Part shown: positions 34,701 through 46,690 of the stretch, piece after piece
Layout of the letters: each line of letters begins with the position of its first letter
How positions within the stretch are numbered: the first letter of the stretch is position 1
NCBI GenBank assembly: GCA_016858145.1
Contig: JAEHOE010000003.1
Coordinates: 2,666,001-2,730,000, forward strand
Length of the DNA: 64,000 bases
Source: Edaphochlamys debaryana
Taxonomy: Eukaryota > Chlorophyta > Chlorophyceae > Chlamydomonadales
Direction of reading: 5' to 3'
Notes under the pieces: model-generated
What the model was told of the DNA's origin: nothing
The model's database searches: none
Seen by the model: the letters and a program-made list of their open reading frames with translations, nothing else
Program-made: the position numbers and the translations under genes

Positions 34701-37700
34701 CGCATCTACAAGGTGCGGGCCCCGGGGTCGCGTAATGGGGGGCGGGGCGAAAGGCAAAGCGCCCATGGATGCGGGCCCCGGGCGGGCGGGCCCCGGGAGG
34801 CAAGAGATCAGTGGTCTAACCTAGGCTTAAGGCTGGCGAGGGCCCCAGCGGCGAAGCGGTTTACCAGTAGCCCGCACTTTCACCCTCCCGTGAGCTAGTA
34901 CCAGGACTTGGCCTCAACCCGCCCCTCTCCTCTTCCCCCTCTCCCCTTCCCCCTCCTTTTCCCTCCCCCCCCCACAGGAGCGCAAGAAGCTGGCCCTGAC
35001 GCTTCAGGACACGCGCACCGTGGTGGCCAAGCTGGAGCTCATCGTGGGCGTGGCGCTGCACGTGCTGTGCGCCTTCTTCTACCTGGTCATCTGGCAGGTG
35101 GGGGGGGACGGGCCGCTGGGCGCGGGCCGCGGGGCGTTTGGCTGACTTCGTGGGAGAGAATGGATGCTGACTTTGTGGGAGCGGAAAGGGGGGTTGCAGG
35201 GGCGGGGCAGCGTCCGCGTGCAGTTTCGTGGCAGCTTTGTGTGCAGCCGGCGTGCTCCCCGGTTTTCTCGCAACCCGACGCCATCCGTCTTCCTCCTCGC
35301 AAGCCTTTGCCCCTCTTTCAACACGTCACCTCCTGCCCCCCCTCCACCCCCCGCCAGGTCAACGTCCGCGAGCTGTGGCTCTCCATCTCCTCCATCACCC
35401 TGGCCTTCGTGTTCGTGTGAGTTATGCATGCCGTACTACCATTAGTCATGCATGCCATGCATGCCGTACGTGTTAAGGCTGGGCCCTAGGAGTGCTTGCG
35501 CGCCCCTGACCCCCAGTCCCTAGTCCCCACGCGCTCTCCTACCTTCACGCGCACCCTCACCCCCCCCTCCGCCCCTCCAGCTTCGGCAACTCCGTCCGCT
35601 CCATCTATGAGGCCGTGCTGTTCCTCTTCGTGGTATGCGGGCATCGGGGGGCAGGAATCAGGGCACTAGCTCTGGAACACCCTTGTCCTACCAATCGCGC
35701 TCTCCCTTTCTTCAACCCTCTCTCCCGCCTCCACCCCCTCTCCATCCCCCTATTCCTCCCCCTCCCCCCCCCCGCAGGTGCACCCCTTCGATGTGGGCGA
35801 CTGGCTGCTGCTGGCCAGCGGGGACATGGTCAAGGTGTGTGTGTGGAGTGGCGGGGGGGGGGGGGCGGGGCGGAGGGAACGGGGAAGAGGGGCCTGGGCG
35901 GGGTGTTATTTTAGGGGCGTGCCCGGATGGGCCTGCGTGGGCCTGCATGGGCCTGCGTGGGCCTGGGCGGCATCAACGCGGTCGTGTTGTCACGCTGATT
36001 AGCGCTGCATGCCATCAGCCCGGAAAGCCGTCACAGAGGCTGCATGCCGCCGCGCCCTGCGCCCCCCGCCCCGCCCACCACCGCCCCGGCGGCCCCAGGT
36101 GGAGGAGATTGCGCTGCTGTTCTGCACCTTCCTCAAGGGCGACGGCCGCCGCCTGTACTACCCCAACACCAAGCTCATGGGGGAGCCCATCGTCAACGTC
36201 AGCAGGTGCGCGAGCAGGGGCCGCGGTGTGTGGGGTTGTGGGGTGGTATGGCGATCGAGCGTGTGCGGGAGCAGAGGCGGACGGGGGCGTCACATGGGGC
36301 CCCAAGCGCCCACCCCCTGGACCTGGAGGCCAAGAAAAAGTGCGAGGGAGTCCTACACATGTAACGCGTGATCGAGGAGTTAGGCGTGGGCCGTCCCCTT
36401 CACGCTTCCCCTCCAATGCCTCCCTCGCCTCCGTTGCCTCCCTATGTCTGCCCCCCCCCTCCCCCCCTGTCAGATCCGAGTCCTTCTACGACTCCATCGT
36501 GCTGCTGGTGGACATGGGACTGCCGGGTTCCCTCTCACCCCCCCTCCCTTGCCTCCCTATGTCTGCCCCCCCCTCCCCCCTGTCAGATCCGAGTCCTTCT
36601 ACGACTCCATCGTTCTGCTGGTGGACATGGGACTGCCGGGCTCCCTCTCACCCCCCCCCCCTACCTTGCCTCCCTATGTCTGCCCCCCCCCCCCCCCCCT
36701 GTCAGGTCCGAGTCCTTCTACGACTCCATCGTGCTGCTGGTGGACATGGGACTGCCGGGCTCCGCCTTGGAGGCCGTGGAGGCGAGGTTCAAGCGCTGGC
36801 TGGCCGAGAACCCCAAGCAGTTCACCGGCAGCGGGGGTGAGCAGCGCGGCAGCGCCTGGTAGTGTGCGCCCGAGGCCAGCGGTATTGCATGGCTTTCTGT
36901 GCATGTGTGTGAGTCCAGTGCATTCCAGCTTGACTGGGGGCGGCTCGCTTTGGCCGCCGCAGCAGCCGGGTGGTCGTCGCCGGGAGGGCCTGGGGCGATC
37001 GGGCCTTGTCCCGCGAGCCCCCCGCCCCCGCCCCATCGACACCCACCCCATCTCATCTCGGCCAGGCCACCCCGTCCACCCCTCTGCCCCCCACGTTACC
37101 TCACCCCACCCCCACCCCCACCCCCTCCTCCCCTTCCCGCCCCAGGCGTCATGGCCCGGGCGCTTGCCAACCCCTCCAAGCTGCAGCTCACGGCGGTGTG
37201 GGAGTACTGCCACACAGGGGAGGACGGGGGGCGCACCGCCAGGTGAGGACGGGGAGCGGTAGTCTGGCGGCGGTACAGATCGAGGACCGGGGAGGGGGCC
37301 GCCTTGTGTCAGGCGGGGACGTCAAGCCTGCTGGGACTCCTGCGCCTTGGCGGCCGCTCTGTCGTCCGCTGCCACGACTGCCGCCGCCCCAACCCACTGC
37401 TCCGCTCTTCCTTACCCCCACCCCACCCCGCCCCACCCCACCCAGCCGTATTGCTCCATCAAACCAACCCAGAGCCCCGTCCCCATCCTCCTTCCCCCAA
37501 CCCCAGGTGGCGCAGCAAGGCGCTGTTCGTGCTGTCATCTGCCATCGAGGCCTGCGGGGCGGCGTACACGCTGCCCGCCATCCGGGTAGGACCCCGTAAA
37601 GTGTGGGCATGCAGGGGTGCCCCAGGCGGCAGTTGGGGTGGGCGCCAAGGCCCAGTTCAGAGGCCCCTCCCTGAGAGGAAGAGCCACACATTGCAGGCGT

Positions 37701-37994
37701 CAGTGGAGCAGTGCCAGCGCAAGTAGCTAGCCTCTCGGAGGTGTTTCGTGCGACGACCACAACCTTGCAGTTGTCACAAGCTTTCCACCAACCACCCCTG
37801 AAGCCGTGGCTCACACCCAGACGCCCTCTGCACTGGCCCCCTCTCCCACACGGCAGGGCGTGCGAGGGAGTGCCGAGGCGGCGGCGGCGGTAGGGGTGCT
37901 GGCGGCGGAGGGCGGCGCGCACGGCGGGGGCATGGGGTCGGGCAAGGTGGGGCTGGAGGTGACGTCGGGGGCCCTGGAGCTGAGCGGCATGTGA
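28800..37994 (+). CDS. MscS-like mechanosensitive ion channel with EF-hand
   Basis: Twenty-three exons give about 1177 residues: 28800-29246, 29428-29739, 30102-30304, 30687-30767, 31069-31282, 31451-31552, 31843-31965, 32257-32374, 32513-32749, 32902-33248, 33456-33646, 33914-34093, 34417-34465, 34623-34712, 34978-35097, 35358-35416, 35581-35632, 35778-35834, 36099-36205, 36706-36836, 37146-37242, 37507-37585 and 37857-37994. The exon 3/4 junction could instead be 30299/30703. The order is: disordered N-terminus with a Gln run, several membrane segments (LAAVVCVGGLAAAIYLSLW, WFLVVGCLPIVW, WITVFLIVLALES), KSLVAKALSKHFH as in plant MSL proteins, a long disordered insert, an EF-hand (about 869-898), then pore helices and the MscS signature LFLFVVHPFDVGDWLLL. 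Family members open under membrane tension and release ions; location (plasma membrane, contractile vacuole or flagellum) cannot be told. Three introns carry duplicated exon borders. Confidence 0.9.
31007..31068 (+). repeat. partial duplicate of channel exon 5 start
   Basis: Just before exon 5 (31069) lies a diverged copy beginning TACCTGCCACGGATGACCGT, 63 bases upstream of the exon's TACCTTCCCTGGATCACCGT. Both read in the same frame (YLPRMTVLLPILL versus YLPWITVFLIVLA). The upstream copy is preceded by AAG without the extra G needed to keep phase, so it is probably intronic. Confidence 0.65.
31686..31850. repeat. ACCCGGCCC minisatellite in intron
   Basis: A run of short imperfect repeats of ACCCGGCCC/CGACCCGG type fills the 3' half of the intron before exon 7 and doubles as its pyrimidine-rich tract. 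Confidence 0.75.
34081..34236 (+). repeat. repeated exon 12 / donor border
   Basis: The last bases of exon 12 and its donor (CAAGGGCAGGAAGTGGGTCG) recur in the following intron: copy A 34081-34134, shortened copy B about 34145-34183, and copy C 34184-34236, each followed by GGGCTCGGTGT-like sequence. A weaker fourth trace is near 34275. Confidence 0.7.
35925..35972. repeat. 10-bp GGGCCTGCGT minisatellite
   Basis: About four tandem copies lie in the intron between channel exons 18 and 19. Confidence 0.75.
36440..36765 (+). repeat. tandem triplication of the intron/exon 20 border
   Basis: Three copies of a block of about 113-119 bases each contain CCTATGTCTGCCC, a pyrimidine tract, a GTCAG acceptor and the first 57 or so bases of exon 20 (SESFYDSIVLLVDMGLPG). 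Exon-like starts are 36474, 36587 and 36706. Only the third continues into the rest of the exon (ALEAVEARFKRW). The first two run into Pro-rich intron-like sequence and shift frame. Confidence 0.85.
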
Positions 37995-39483
37995 GGCCGG
38001 GCGAGGTTACTGAAGGGGTTCACGTGACCAGGTACGGTATGCCCCTGGGCAAGGGACGCGTGGCTGCGAGAAGGACTGAAGGAGTGAGCGCCGAAGGCAC
38101 GCGTGCGGTGGTGCTTTCAAGTATCAGTAGGAGGAGTGCGGGCCGGGTAGCGCATGGGTGGCAAGGGGGGGGGGATGCCGATGTGAGCTGCACCAACTGG
38201 GTACGGCAGCGGCTGCGGAGGGAGTACCAGGACAGCCAAGCGCGCTGGGGGCAGGCCCGGCGGAACGAGTGGGAATGGCGTGCCCGCGCGAGGAGCTGGA
38301 GGGCCATGCGAGGTGACCCGGGGTTATTATAGACAACGGGGCGTAGTGCCGCGTTGACTGGCGCCGCGGTGACTGGCGTCGCGACCGGGGTGCGTTACTG
38401 AGTGTCCTGAAGGGTCCTGACATGTGGGATCCCCTGTATCTGCCGTACAGCTGCCATTTGAGCCCGTGCGCTCCTGGAGACCAGCGCAACTCCGCGCCCT
38501 GGCATTGTCGACACGCGAGCTGCCCAGAGAAGGAGGGGGTGGGAAGCCACAGCCCCCTGGAGAGCCTGGGCAACGCAATGTCAGTCAGTCATGTTTTGGC
38601 GGCGGGCGTCACAGACTTGCACCTTGAGTGCACGGCCCAGATTCGGCTCCTCTCCGTGCGCTATTGTATTCGCGGGGTGGTGTAGTGTGGGGGGGAGCGC
38701 CCAGAGCTCGAAACCAGAACGGGGCCCTGGGACGTCGTCTGCCCAGCGCCATGCGCCCCATGCAGCCGACACCCAGTCTTACTTGTCGCAGCAAGACCGC
38801 CTGGGGCACCAAGCCCAAACTCTTTTTCGCTTGTCACCGTGCTTCCCATTTGTGTGTCAAATTGCCGCCTAACACAGAGCTCATAACAGGAGCGCCAACT
38901 TCGCACCTGCATCACGCAACCGCGTTCGCATTGTCGGACGTGCAGACCGCACCAAAGCTAAACACGCCACGGCAATAAGAGGAGTCAAAGCGGAGCCGAA
39001 GACGCCGATGCGGGGGCCACTCGCCAATTCCCGTAAGCCACGAACACTTCCAGCCGCCCCTCCAGTGAAGGGGCTCTCCAGGGTGCCATTCGCGTCGTTG
39101 GGAACCAAGGGCGCCTACGGCCAGGCGGCAGCTTAGGGTCAGACGGGGGGCTTGGCCCGACATAGCCCAATTGCAGACGCGTGGGAGACATGGCCAGCAA
39201 GATTATGCTAGGCTTCTTACACGTATACTGGGCACCCGTGCCGGCTGTCGCACGCTCACCCAAACCTGCAATTCCACAGCCCCAACACCCCTTACTTAGC
39301 GAGCAGGCAGGCTGAAGGGCCATTAAACCACGAACGGTCGTTCTGTTTCAGGCTTGCTAGTTTGTTTCTGGCTCTGTGGCCTCGCTGGCGTTAAGGTGGT
39401 GGTCCAGGCCCTGAACGCCCCCTTGACCCTCCGCGGGTCCCGAATTGTGCCGCTGCGCTCGCAGCGCTCAGCCTGAGCTGAGC
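37995..39483. other. intergenic, no gene seen
   Basis: This lies between the channel gene stop and the next start codon. It holds 3' UTR and promoter sequence; short open frames have no domain or consistent splice borders. Confidence 0.55.
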
Positions 39484-42400
39484 ATGTCACAGACGCACGG
39501 CGGAGAGCTAAGCGGCGTGCAGCCTTGCCAGGACTACTCGGCCTGCGGCGGCCAGAGCCTTTCGCATATCACCGGGGCACAACCCTGGGGCGCCGGTCCC
39601 TCCGTCCAGACCTGCCCGCCCCCCCAAGGCCCCTCGCTTCAGCACAACAGCGGGCCCCAGTCCAACAGCAGCTACCACACACAGGCGCAGCGCTCGGCGC
39701 ACCACGCGCAGGAGCACCACCACCACCAGCAGCGCCACCAGGGCGGCGGTGGCGGGTCGTCCTACCTCGAGCCACCGCTAGGGGGACCGCCTGCCACGAC
39801 CACGGACTCCCACGCGCCTCCGCAGGTGAGGCGGGGTTCCAGACTTGTAACATGTCCGGCTGTCGTGTGCTGTAGGAAGAGCGCCCTCGCTGCCGTGTCA
39901 TCCTGCCTAGGTCGGCCTGCCTGAGTGCCCCTGGCTTCCGCCGTGACTTCTGCTCCTGAAACGCACCTGAAACGGCACCCCTCACGCCACCGTTTTGTAT
40001 CATCCCCGTCAATCCCCTCAAACCACAAGCTATTGTGGCGATACCGGATTGCGACTGACAGCCGCGTTGATCCCTTTGGCGCAGGAACCCTAGCTTAACC
40101 GCCCCCTCGCCCCCACCCACCCCCCGCCGCCCCGCGCTCCTCTCTCGCCCCAACCCACACCCAACCACGTGCTCCCCTCAACCCCCAACCCCCGACCCCA
40201 CGCGATCCCGTTCATCCACACCCACCCCACCCCGCCCCGCCCCTGCCCCCGCCAGGACTTTGTCTACCCGCCCAACGTATACGACAACAGCATGATGCTT
40301 CGGGAGCAGGGCGACGGCATGGACGACCAGGGCGACGAGCACCAAGACCACGACGGAGGCATGGGCGGCGGCGGCCAGGACTTCGACGACAATGACGGCA
40401 ACAGCCAGGGCAGCGGGAAGCGATCCAGGACCCGGTGCGTTGCGGGCCGGGCTGTGCGGGCGGGGCTGCGGAGGCGGCGTCGGTTGTTGTTGTGCGTGGG
40501 CCGGTGGCCGGGCGATGTTCAGCACGGGGGGATGAGGGGTGTAGGGCATGCCCTTTCGCGTTTGCGTCCGGCCTCCTGATGTGGGTCGGCAGCTGCAGCC
40601 CAGCTGCTGGAACACCCCTGGCGTTGGGATCAAGCTCGTGGCCTTGCACCACTTTCCTCAACGTCCCTCCGCGCCTCTCCATCCCCCGCCCCTCCCGAAA
40701 CCGCACAGGCGGCCGCACCTGCAGGGCCGCTTCTCCGGCCGCCTGACCACCAAGGAGGACGAGCGGCGCCTAGCGGAGGAGTGCAAGCTGCTGGGCCCGC
40801 TGCTGGGCGGCGTGGGCAAGCGCGGCGACAAGTCCCGCCTCACGCTGGCCAAGATCGTGCGTGGCATCGCCACGGGAGAGGTCCGCCGCTTCTGCGAGGA
40901 CAGAGAGCGCGGCATTGCGGTGCGTGGGGGCACTGGGGCTGGTGCGTGTGCGGGGGGCAGGAGTGGCGAACTGGGTTGCTCGGGCCGGGGGCCGGGGAGC
41001 TAGAGCATGATGCCAGGACCCGGCCTTCGGCATGGATGCGTGGGCTACAGCACCCGCGCCTGATCCTTCACCTGTCGCTGCCTGCTGTTCACGTCTTGAC
41101 TGGGACCGGGGCGTGCGGCGGGCAAGAGGGTCGAGCTCTGGTGGCTGACTGGAAAGGTGCCAGGACCCCGCCTTCGGTGCCCATGTAAGCCATGGGCATG
41201 CCACACCGCTGCCCCCCATCCTTACCTCCTCCCGCCGCCCTTCCCCCCGCAGCTGCTCAAGTCCAAGCTCGCCGCCATCGACCCGGAGGCCGCGGCCTCG
41301 GTGCCGGTCAACGCCATCCCGCTGCCCTCGGCGGGCCTGGGCGGCATCACGCTGGGCCCCATGGGTATCGGCATGGCCTCGGGCTCCATGGGCGGGCCGT
41401 CCATGTCCCTGTCCGCGGGCGGCTCCATGGGCGTCAGCCTCGGCCACCACTCCATTGCGCAGGTGCGGCCCCGGGCGGTAGAACGCGGAGGCGGGGCGTG
41501 TTGGGGACGGGGCGCGTGGAGGGCGAGTTGGCGTTGAGTCTGGGCGCCAGTCAAGGACGGCACGCAGGGCGCCGATGCGACGTGAGTGCGGTCGGCTTGC
41601 CCTGGACTGACGCTCGCCCGGCCTCCGCGTCCGCCCCCGCCCCGTCGCCTCCCAATGTCCTGTCCGCAGATGGAGGCACTCCAGCGCGAGAACAGCGAGC
41701 TGAACGCCGAGGTCTACTCGCTGCGCTCCGAGCTGCAGGCGCGCGAGAGGCTGCTGCTGGAGCTGCAGGAGACGGTGCGTGGCGTGGCGTGGACGGCTTG
41801 GCTGCATGGCTCTGTGTGTACGCTGCCTGCCTGCCCCGTGCCACACTTGGGGCTGTCTCAGCTGTGGTTCGGTTCACTTGCGATCCCCCAAGCCTGGAAT
41901 CCCCAAGCCTAACCTCCGACCCACACGCTCTCTACCCCACGCCCCACCCCAACCCCACCCTCAACCCGACCTTTCACAGGGCATCATCTCTGGCTTCGTG
42001 CCCACCTCGATCTCCCTGGACGACCGCCACCGCCTGCTGCACCACGACCACCACGGCATGGGCGGACCCATGGGCCGCAACCACTCGGCGGACGTGGGCC
42101 CGCCGGGCGGGTACGGCATGGGCTCACGTGGTTACAGCGCCGCGCCGTACGGCAGCGGCGGCTCGCTGGGCCTCGCGCCCGTGCGCCAGGTAGGGCGGGG
42201 ATGCGGGGGGGGGTGCCGTGTTCGGGTGCAGGCTGTTGGTCATGGAGTGTGACCATGGGAGGCAGGCTCGAGTCCAGCGGCTGCCAGCGGCGGCTACGGG
42301 TTGACCACGGGTCGTGGAGGATGATTGTGCCCTAGGCCGCGTTCGGGTCCGCAGTAAACCAGGCAGGTCTGAAATTGCCGCAACCCCCTCGCGTGCGTCT

Positions 42401-44475
42401 ATTCGCAGCAGGCGAACTCGGGCCTCGACGGCGGTGGCATGGGCAGCGGCATGGCGCCCGGCCCGGCGGCGCTGAGCGGCCAGGGCGGCGGCGGCACGGC
42501 CCTGGGCGCCGGCGGCGCCGGCGGGCTCGAGTCCTCCCTGGGCGCCATGCCGGCTGTGTCTGAGGCCTCGAGGGCCAGCCGCCCGCTCAAGCGCCCCGCC
42601 AACGTACCCGACATGGGCGCCGGCGGCGCGGGCGCGGGCGGCTACGGGGACGTGCCGCGCTCCCTGTCGCACCCGGCGCTGGGCCGCGGCGCGGGCGGTG
42701 CGTTGCCCACGGAGCTGCACCAGCAGCTGAACAACCTGCAGGTGGGGCCGGGGCTTGGAGAGGCGGGCGGTCGTGGTTTTGGTTTTGGTGGGGGTGCTGT
42801 CCGTGGTTTGGGGGGGAGTCAGGTTGGGGCGACGGCCGCGGGGGCGCGTTGCTTGGCTCAGAAGAGGGGCCGATCTGCCCCAGTCACCGGTGCCGAGCAC
42901 GTGTGCGCATGCCGCTGCGTACGACTTTTTGCCGTACCGGAAGCTGCAACGGCTCGGGCTCCTGGCCCACAGCCATGCTAGCGCACAGCTCAGCGGTGGC
43001 GTCGCCGCGCCTGCCCGGCCCCTGGCCCCAGCACCGACCCCGTCCCCCGCCCCGCCCCTCAGGCCCAGGTCGAGCAGCTGCAGAGCATGCAGGGCGGCCG
43101 GGTGAGCAGGGGCGGGGCGGGGCGGGGCGGGCTGGGGTGGGGCACGGCGGGGCGGGGGGAGGCGGGGCGGGACTGGACAGGACCCGACAGGGCAGGGCAG
43201 CGCAGACGCGTTCTGACAGGGGAGGCAGGCTCGAATGCCGTTCCAACGTTTGCTCCCTGCTTTGCGCACGCGGCACCCCAACCCGCAGGGCGGCAACTTC
43301 GTGATGCCCAACCGCGAGCGCTCCGCGGGGGCGCCCATGCGCATGGGCGGCGGCGGCGGTGGGGGCGGGGGCCTCAACTTCGGCGGCGGCAACACCGGCG
43401 GCGGCGCGATGGGCAACTCAACCTTCACCAGCGGAGGCCAGGTGGGCGGCGGGGCTCGGCTCGGGCTGTACGGATAGCATTTGCGGTTCGGGCTGAGGTT
43501 GCATCGAAATGGGCAGCCCCCGCGGCCACCCTGCAGACCGTCAGCTAAACAGGCCTCTGCTGCGTAGTGTAGGATGCTCACCTCACGCCCCGCCATCCTG
43601 CGCCCAGCCACTGTGTCAGTACGACTCTACACCTCATGGCCCGCCGTTTCTTTTCTAACAGCTCGATGTTTTCGCTGCAGGGCGGGGGCGGCGGGGGCAT
43701 GATGGGCCTGGCCGGCGGTATGGGGAGCGACGCGTCCAACCCTTACGGCGGCCACGGAAGCATGTCGGCGCCACTGCAGCTGCAGGTGGGGGGGCGGTTG
43801 TTTCCGGGGGCCCCTCCCAGCTCATACCGGGCCTGCGGCTCCTGCCTTGAGAGAGGTCACGGCCCGCTCGTTGGCACTCTGCAGCGCCCCGCGAGCTCTC
43901 GTTGAGGGCCGGGGCGGGGGCTATTACAGGGCGCGCGCACGTTACCAGCGCACCCTCTCAGCACTGGAGGCTCCGGCCTTGGTGCTGAGGCCCAGGGGCA
44001 CCCCGGGCTTCTACTTTTTTGGTTACTCTCGACCCATTGCTGATTTACCCGCGCTGTTGCGTCCGTCCCCTTGCAGCAAGCGCTCAAGGCGCAGCTCTTC
44101 GACGACAACGGTGGGCCCGGGCCCCGCGGCGGCCAGGGCTCCCGCCCCGGCGGCGGCGGCAACGGCGGCGGCGGGAACGTCGGGGACAACGACGGGCCCT
44201 ACGGCAGCGGCGGAGCGGTGGGCGAGGTGAGGTTTGGGCGGCGGGCTGGGGCAAGGCAGCCTAGAGCCTACCGTACGCCATCTATATCATTCGTACCGGG
44301 AAGTCATCGTAACGCCCATAAAATCAAAAGCACACCAGCAAGCGCCCAGCGGGGTTCACTATGACTGCAAGTGTTCAGGGTGCACACGTCCTGAGCGCAT
44401 TGCCTACACCCCTTGACCGCGCACCTACAGGCGGGGCCGCCGGCCGTGCAGGAATGGAACGGCGGGGCCTGGTGA
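39484..44475 (+). CDS. Gly/His-rich protein with possible HLH-like domain and coiled coil
   Basis: Twelve exons give 693 residues: 39484-39825, 40256-40434, 40709-40919, 41253-41462, 41670-41774, 41980-42189, 42409-42741, 43063-43101, 43289-43441, 43681-43785, 44077-44226 and 44431-44475 (TGA). I do not recognise the gene. The N-terminus is Gln/His/Ser-rich, followed by an acidic stretch (about 135-165) and a basic patch KRSRTRR. Then comes a segment shaped like helix-loop-helix (about 175-240): DERRLAEECKLLGPLLGG, a basic loop GKRGDK, then LTLAKIVRGIA. A clean coiled coil follows (315-349; LQRENSELNAEVYSLRSEL). The rest is low-complexity Gly/Met/Ser-rich sequence with a short helix at VEQLQSMQ. 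This would suit a nuclear DNA- or RNA-binding regulator that dimerises, but that is inference from shape and charge only. All junction phases agree, so the gene model is firmer than the function. Confidence 0.7.
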
Positions 44476-46690
44476 GGGCCTCCACGGTGTGGCCACGGAG
44501 GCTCCGCGCAACGAGCGCTGCCGCAAGCACAACAAGGGAGGACGCATTCCAATGATGCCTCGCAAGTCAGCGGTTCACAGACTTTGTGGGCGCCTAAGAG
44601 AGAAACGGGGCTCCCTTCTTGCGAACGCATTCTCGCAGCCGAAGGGCAGGGTTGCCTCTGTCTAGAGGGGTCTGGGCGGCCGGCCATGACTGGTCCTTTG
44701 GGCGGCGGCATTCCGGGAGTTGCTGCGTTTAGTACACATTTGCGAAGGATTTGGCGCAGCACTGCGGGGTGCGGCCCGGTTGGGCCTAACGAGCCCCGTA
44801 GGAGGCAGCCCGCATAACGGAAGCCGATGGCGGAGCTTACGGCTTCGGGCACAATGCTGGCTGCGTGGTCAGCTGCGTGCTTTGTCTGAGGGATATACAA
44901 GGAACCGAATGTGACTCGGATGGGTTGGGTCAACTGCTCCTGCTCATGGATTCGGGGTCTCGTGCCTCGGTTGTGAGGCGCGCCACAGAGACTCATGTCA
45001 TGCTTTTACAACCGTTCTGGGTGTGTCATAGGGAAGGCAGAACAAGCCTTCGTATGTGGAATCAGATTCTGTATGGGCTTTCAGCTTCAGCTGTTGCTTA
45101 GCCGACGTCGCCGGTTGAGGTGGGAAGCCCGCATGACGCTGCCAAGTGGGTGGGCTTTCGTAGCCATTGCTCGATATGGCCTGCCTTGTGCATGCTCCTC
45201 GGAACCTGCTCTGGCCAGTTGAGCATGTGCTCGGGCGGTCTGGGCTGGCTTGCGGGAATAAGAGCAGAGCCAGGAGGGCAAGGTACTAGGGTGTGTCTTG
45301 CCATTTGCGTCCTATTCGATGGGTGTCGCTGAGGTGGGCGTGAGGAGATCTGGATGAATGCTTGAAGGTTCGGGGTCTGTTAAGGTCGGGATCATTGTTA
45401 CAGGCAGGCCGTCCTCTCGGTGGCCTGCTCAGCCTGATAAACTAAAGCAAGCTGGGTCCTTTGCACCTTCACGGTGCTTATTCAGCCAACGCGCCAACTA
45501 GGCGTTCCGCAAACAGCCGGGGAGACTGCATCCCCACCGAAGGCGGGAATTCCCCTACCGCTAGCAACCTGCGAGGCATTCCCCAAGAGCCCAAGTTCCC
45601 TTATGGCTGGTTCACAGCTGCCACACCTCCTCGTTCTAGTGCTTCCCCACATGGGCCCTGCAGGCTCGTCCGGCCCTCATCCCCGGCATCTGTCTGACCC
45701 GCTTCCCCCGTTGCTCTCGACCCATCTAGACCTAGGCAGTCCCGGCGCCTTTCCACGGCCCATCAGCCGCCCCCGTTGCCAGCCCCAGTTGCACATTGCC
45801 CTCCTGCGAGGCTGCCAGCCCCCCGCAGCCCCCTCACATTCCCAAGGCACACCCCACACCCCACAAATCCCCATGCAGCACGCCTTCGGGCCGTACGGGC
45901 CCTTGCCAACCAAGGGCTCCGCGCCCTGCCCACTCCCGCTCTGCACCTGCACTGCACCACCCCAGCCTTACTTCGTTGCCACCACCCCAGACCCCAGACC
46001 CCACCCGTCCAGAGTCCGCCATGGCCCTCCGCCCACGGCGGCGCACCATGCGCCCCCCCCCTGCAGTCATCAGCAGACAAGGGTGGCTGCCAGAAGGCAG
46101 GAAAAGGGCTGAGCCCCGTGGTCCCCCCCAGGGGGCCCAATGTTCGAGTCCTCAACGCTCTCCACCACCAGCCCGCAAGCAGGCTCGCACCCGGCCATTA
46201 ATCCGTTGGAACCCCGCACTACACGAGGTGGTGCGCTCGTCAGGCGTCTGATCGCCTCGGCCTGGACATAGCCGGCCGGACCCACCCGCAGCTACGGCTA
46301 CGGGAACCTCCGCCCTCCTCATCCTGCAACACCGCCCCCTCCGCCTCCGCCTCCACCCGCAGCTGCGGCCCCGCCCGCGCCCCCCGCAGCGCGCACGAGA
46401 GCGCGATTGAGAGCCGCCGGCCTCGCCAGGCCCTCCAGAAGGCAGACCCTGTTTGCGTCCTCCTTCGGCCCGGGTTGTATGGGCTCATCTGGGCCGCCTG
46501 AGGCGCACGGACGGGAGCCCCCCTCTCCAAGTTCCTCCAAGCACGGGTCTTGCCTCCAACTCCCACTCCCGCCGTGCGGGGGCGAGCTGTGTTGGCTAGG
46601 CCCGCTGCGGGCGGCCGGGCACAGCCCCTGCACTTCGGGATCTTAGTCACGCCCATAGATGCGGCAGCACGGATGGCGCCAGCTTCCTGC
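44476..46690. other. convergent 3' flanks
   Basis: Two genes end toward each other here. The plus strand is C-rich from about 45650 to 46400, which gives long spurious Pro-rich frames. I see no gene. Confidence 0.55.

Noticed and set aside
35635..36840. Plus-strand 401-codon frame spanning the triplicated block
   Set aside because: It arises from stop-free Pro-rich intron sequence and reads the copies in different frames.
42124..43611. Minus-strand open frame of 495 codons
   Set aside because: It crosses several well-phased exons and introns of the plus-strand Gly-rich gene; composition is Pro/Arg/Ala-rich shadow sequence.
45474..46112. 212-codon Pro-rich plus-strand gene
   Set aside because: C-rich convergent 3' flank; no domain and several overlapping frames equally open.
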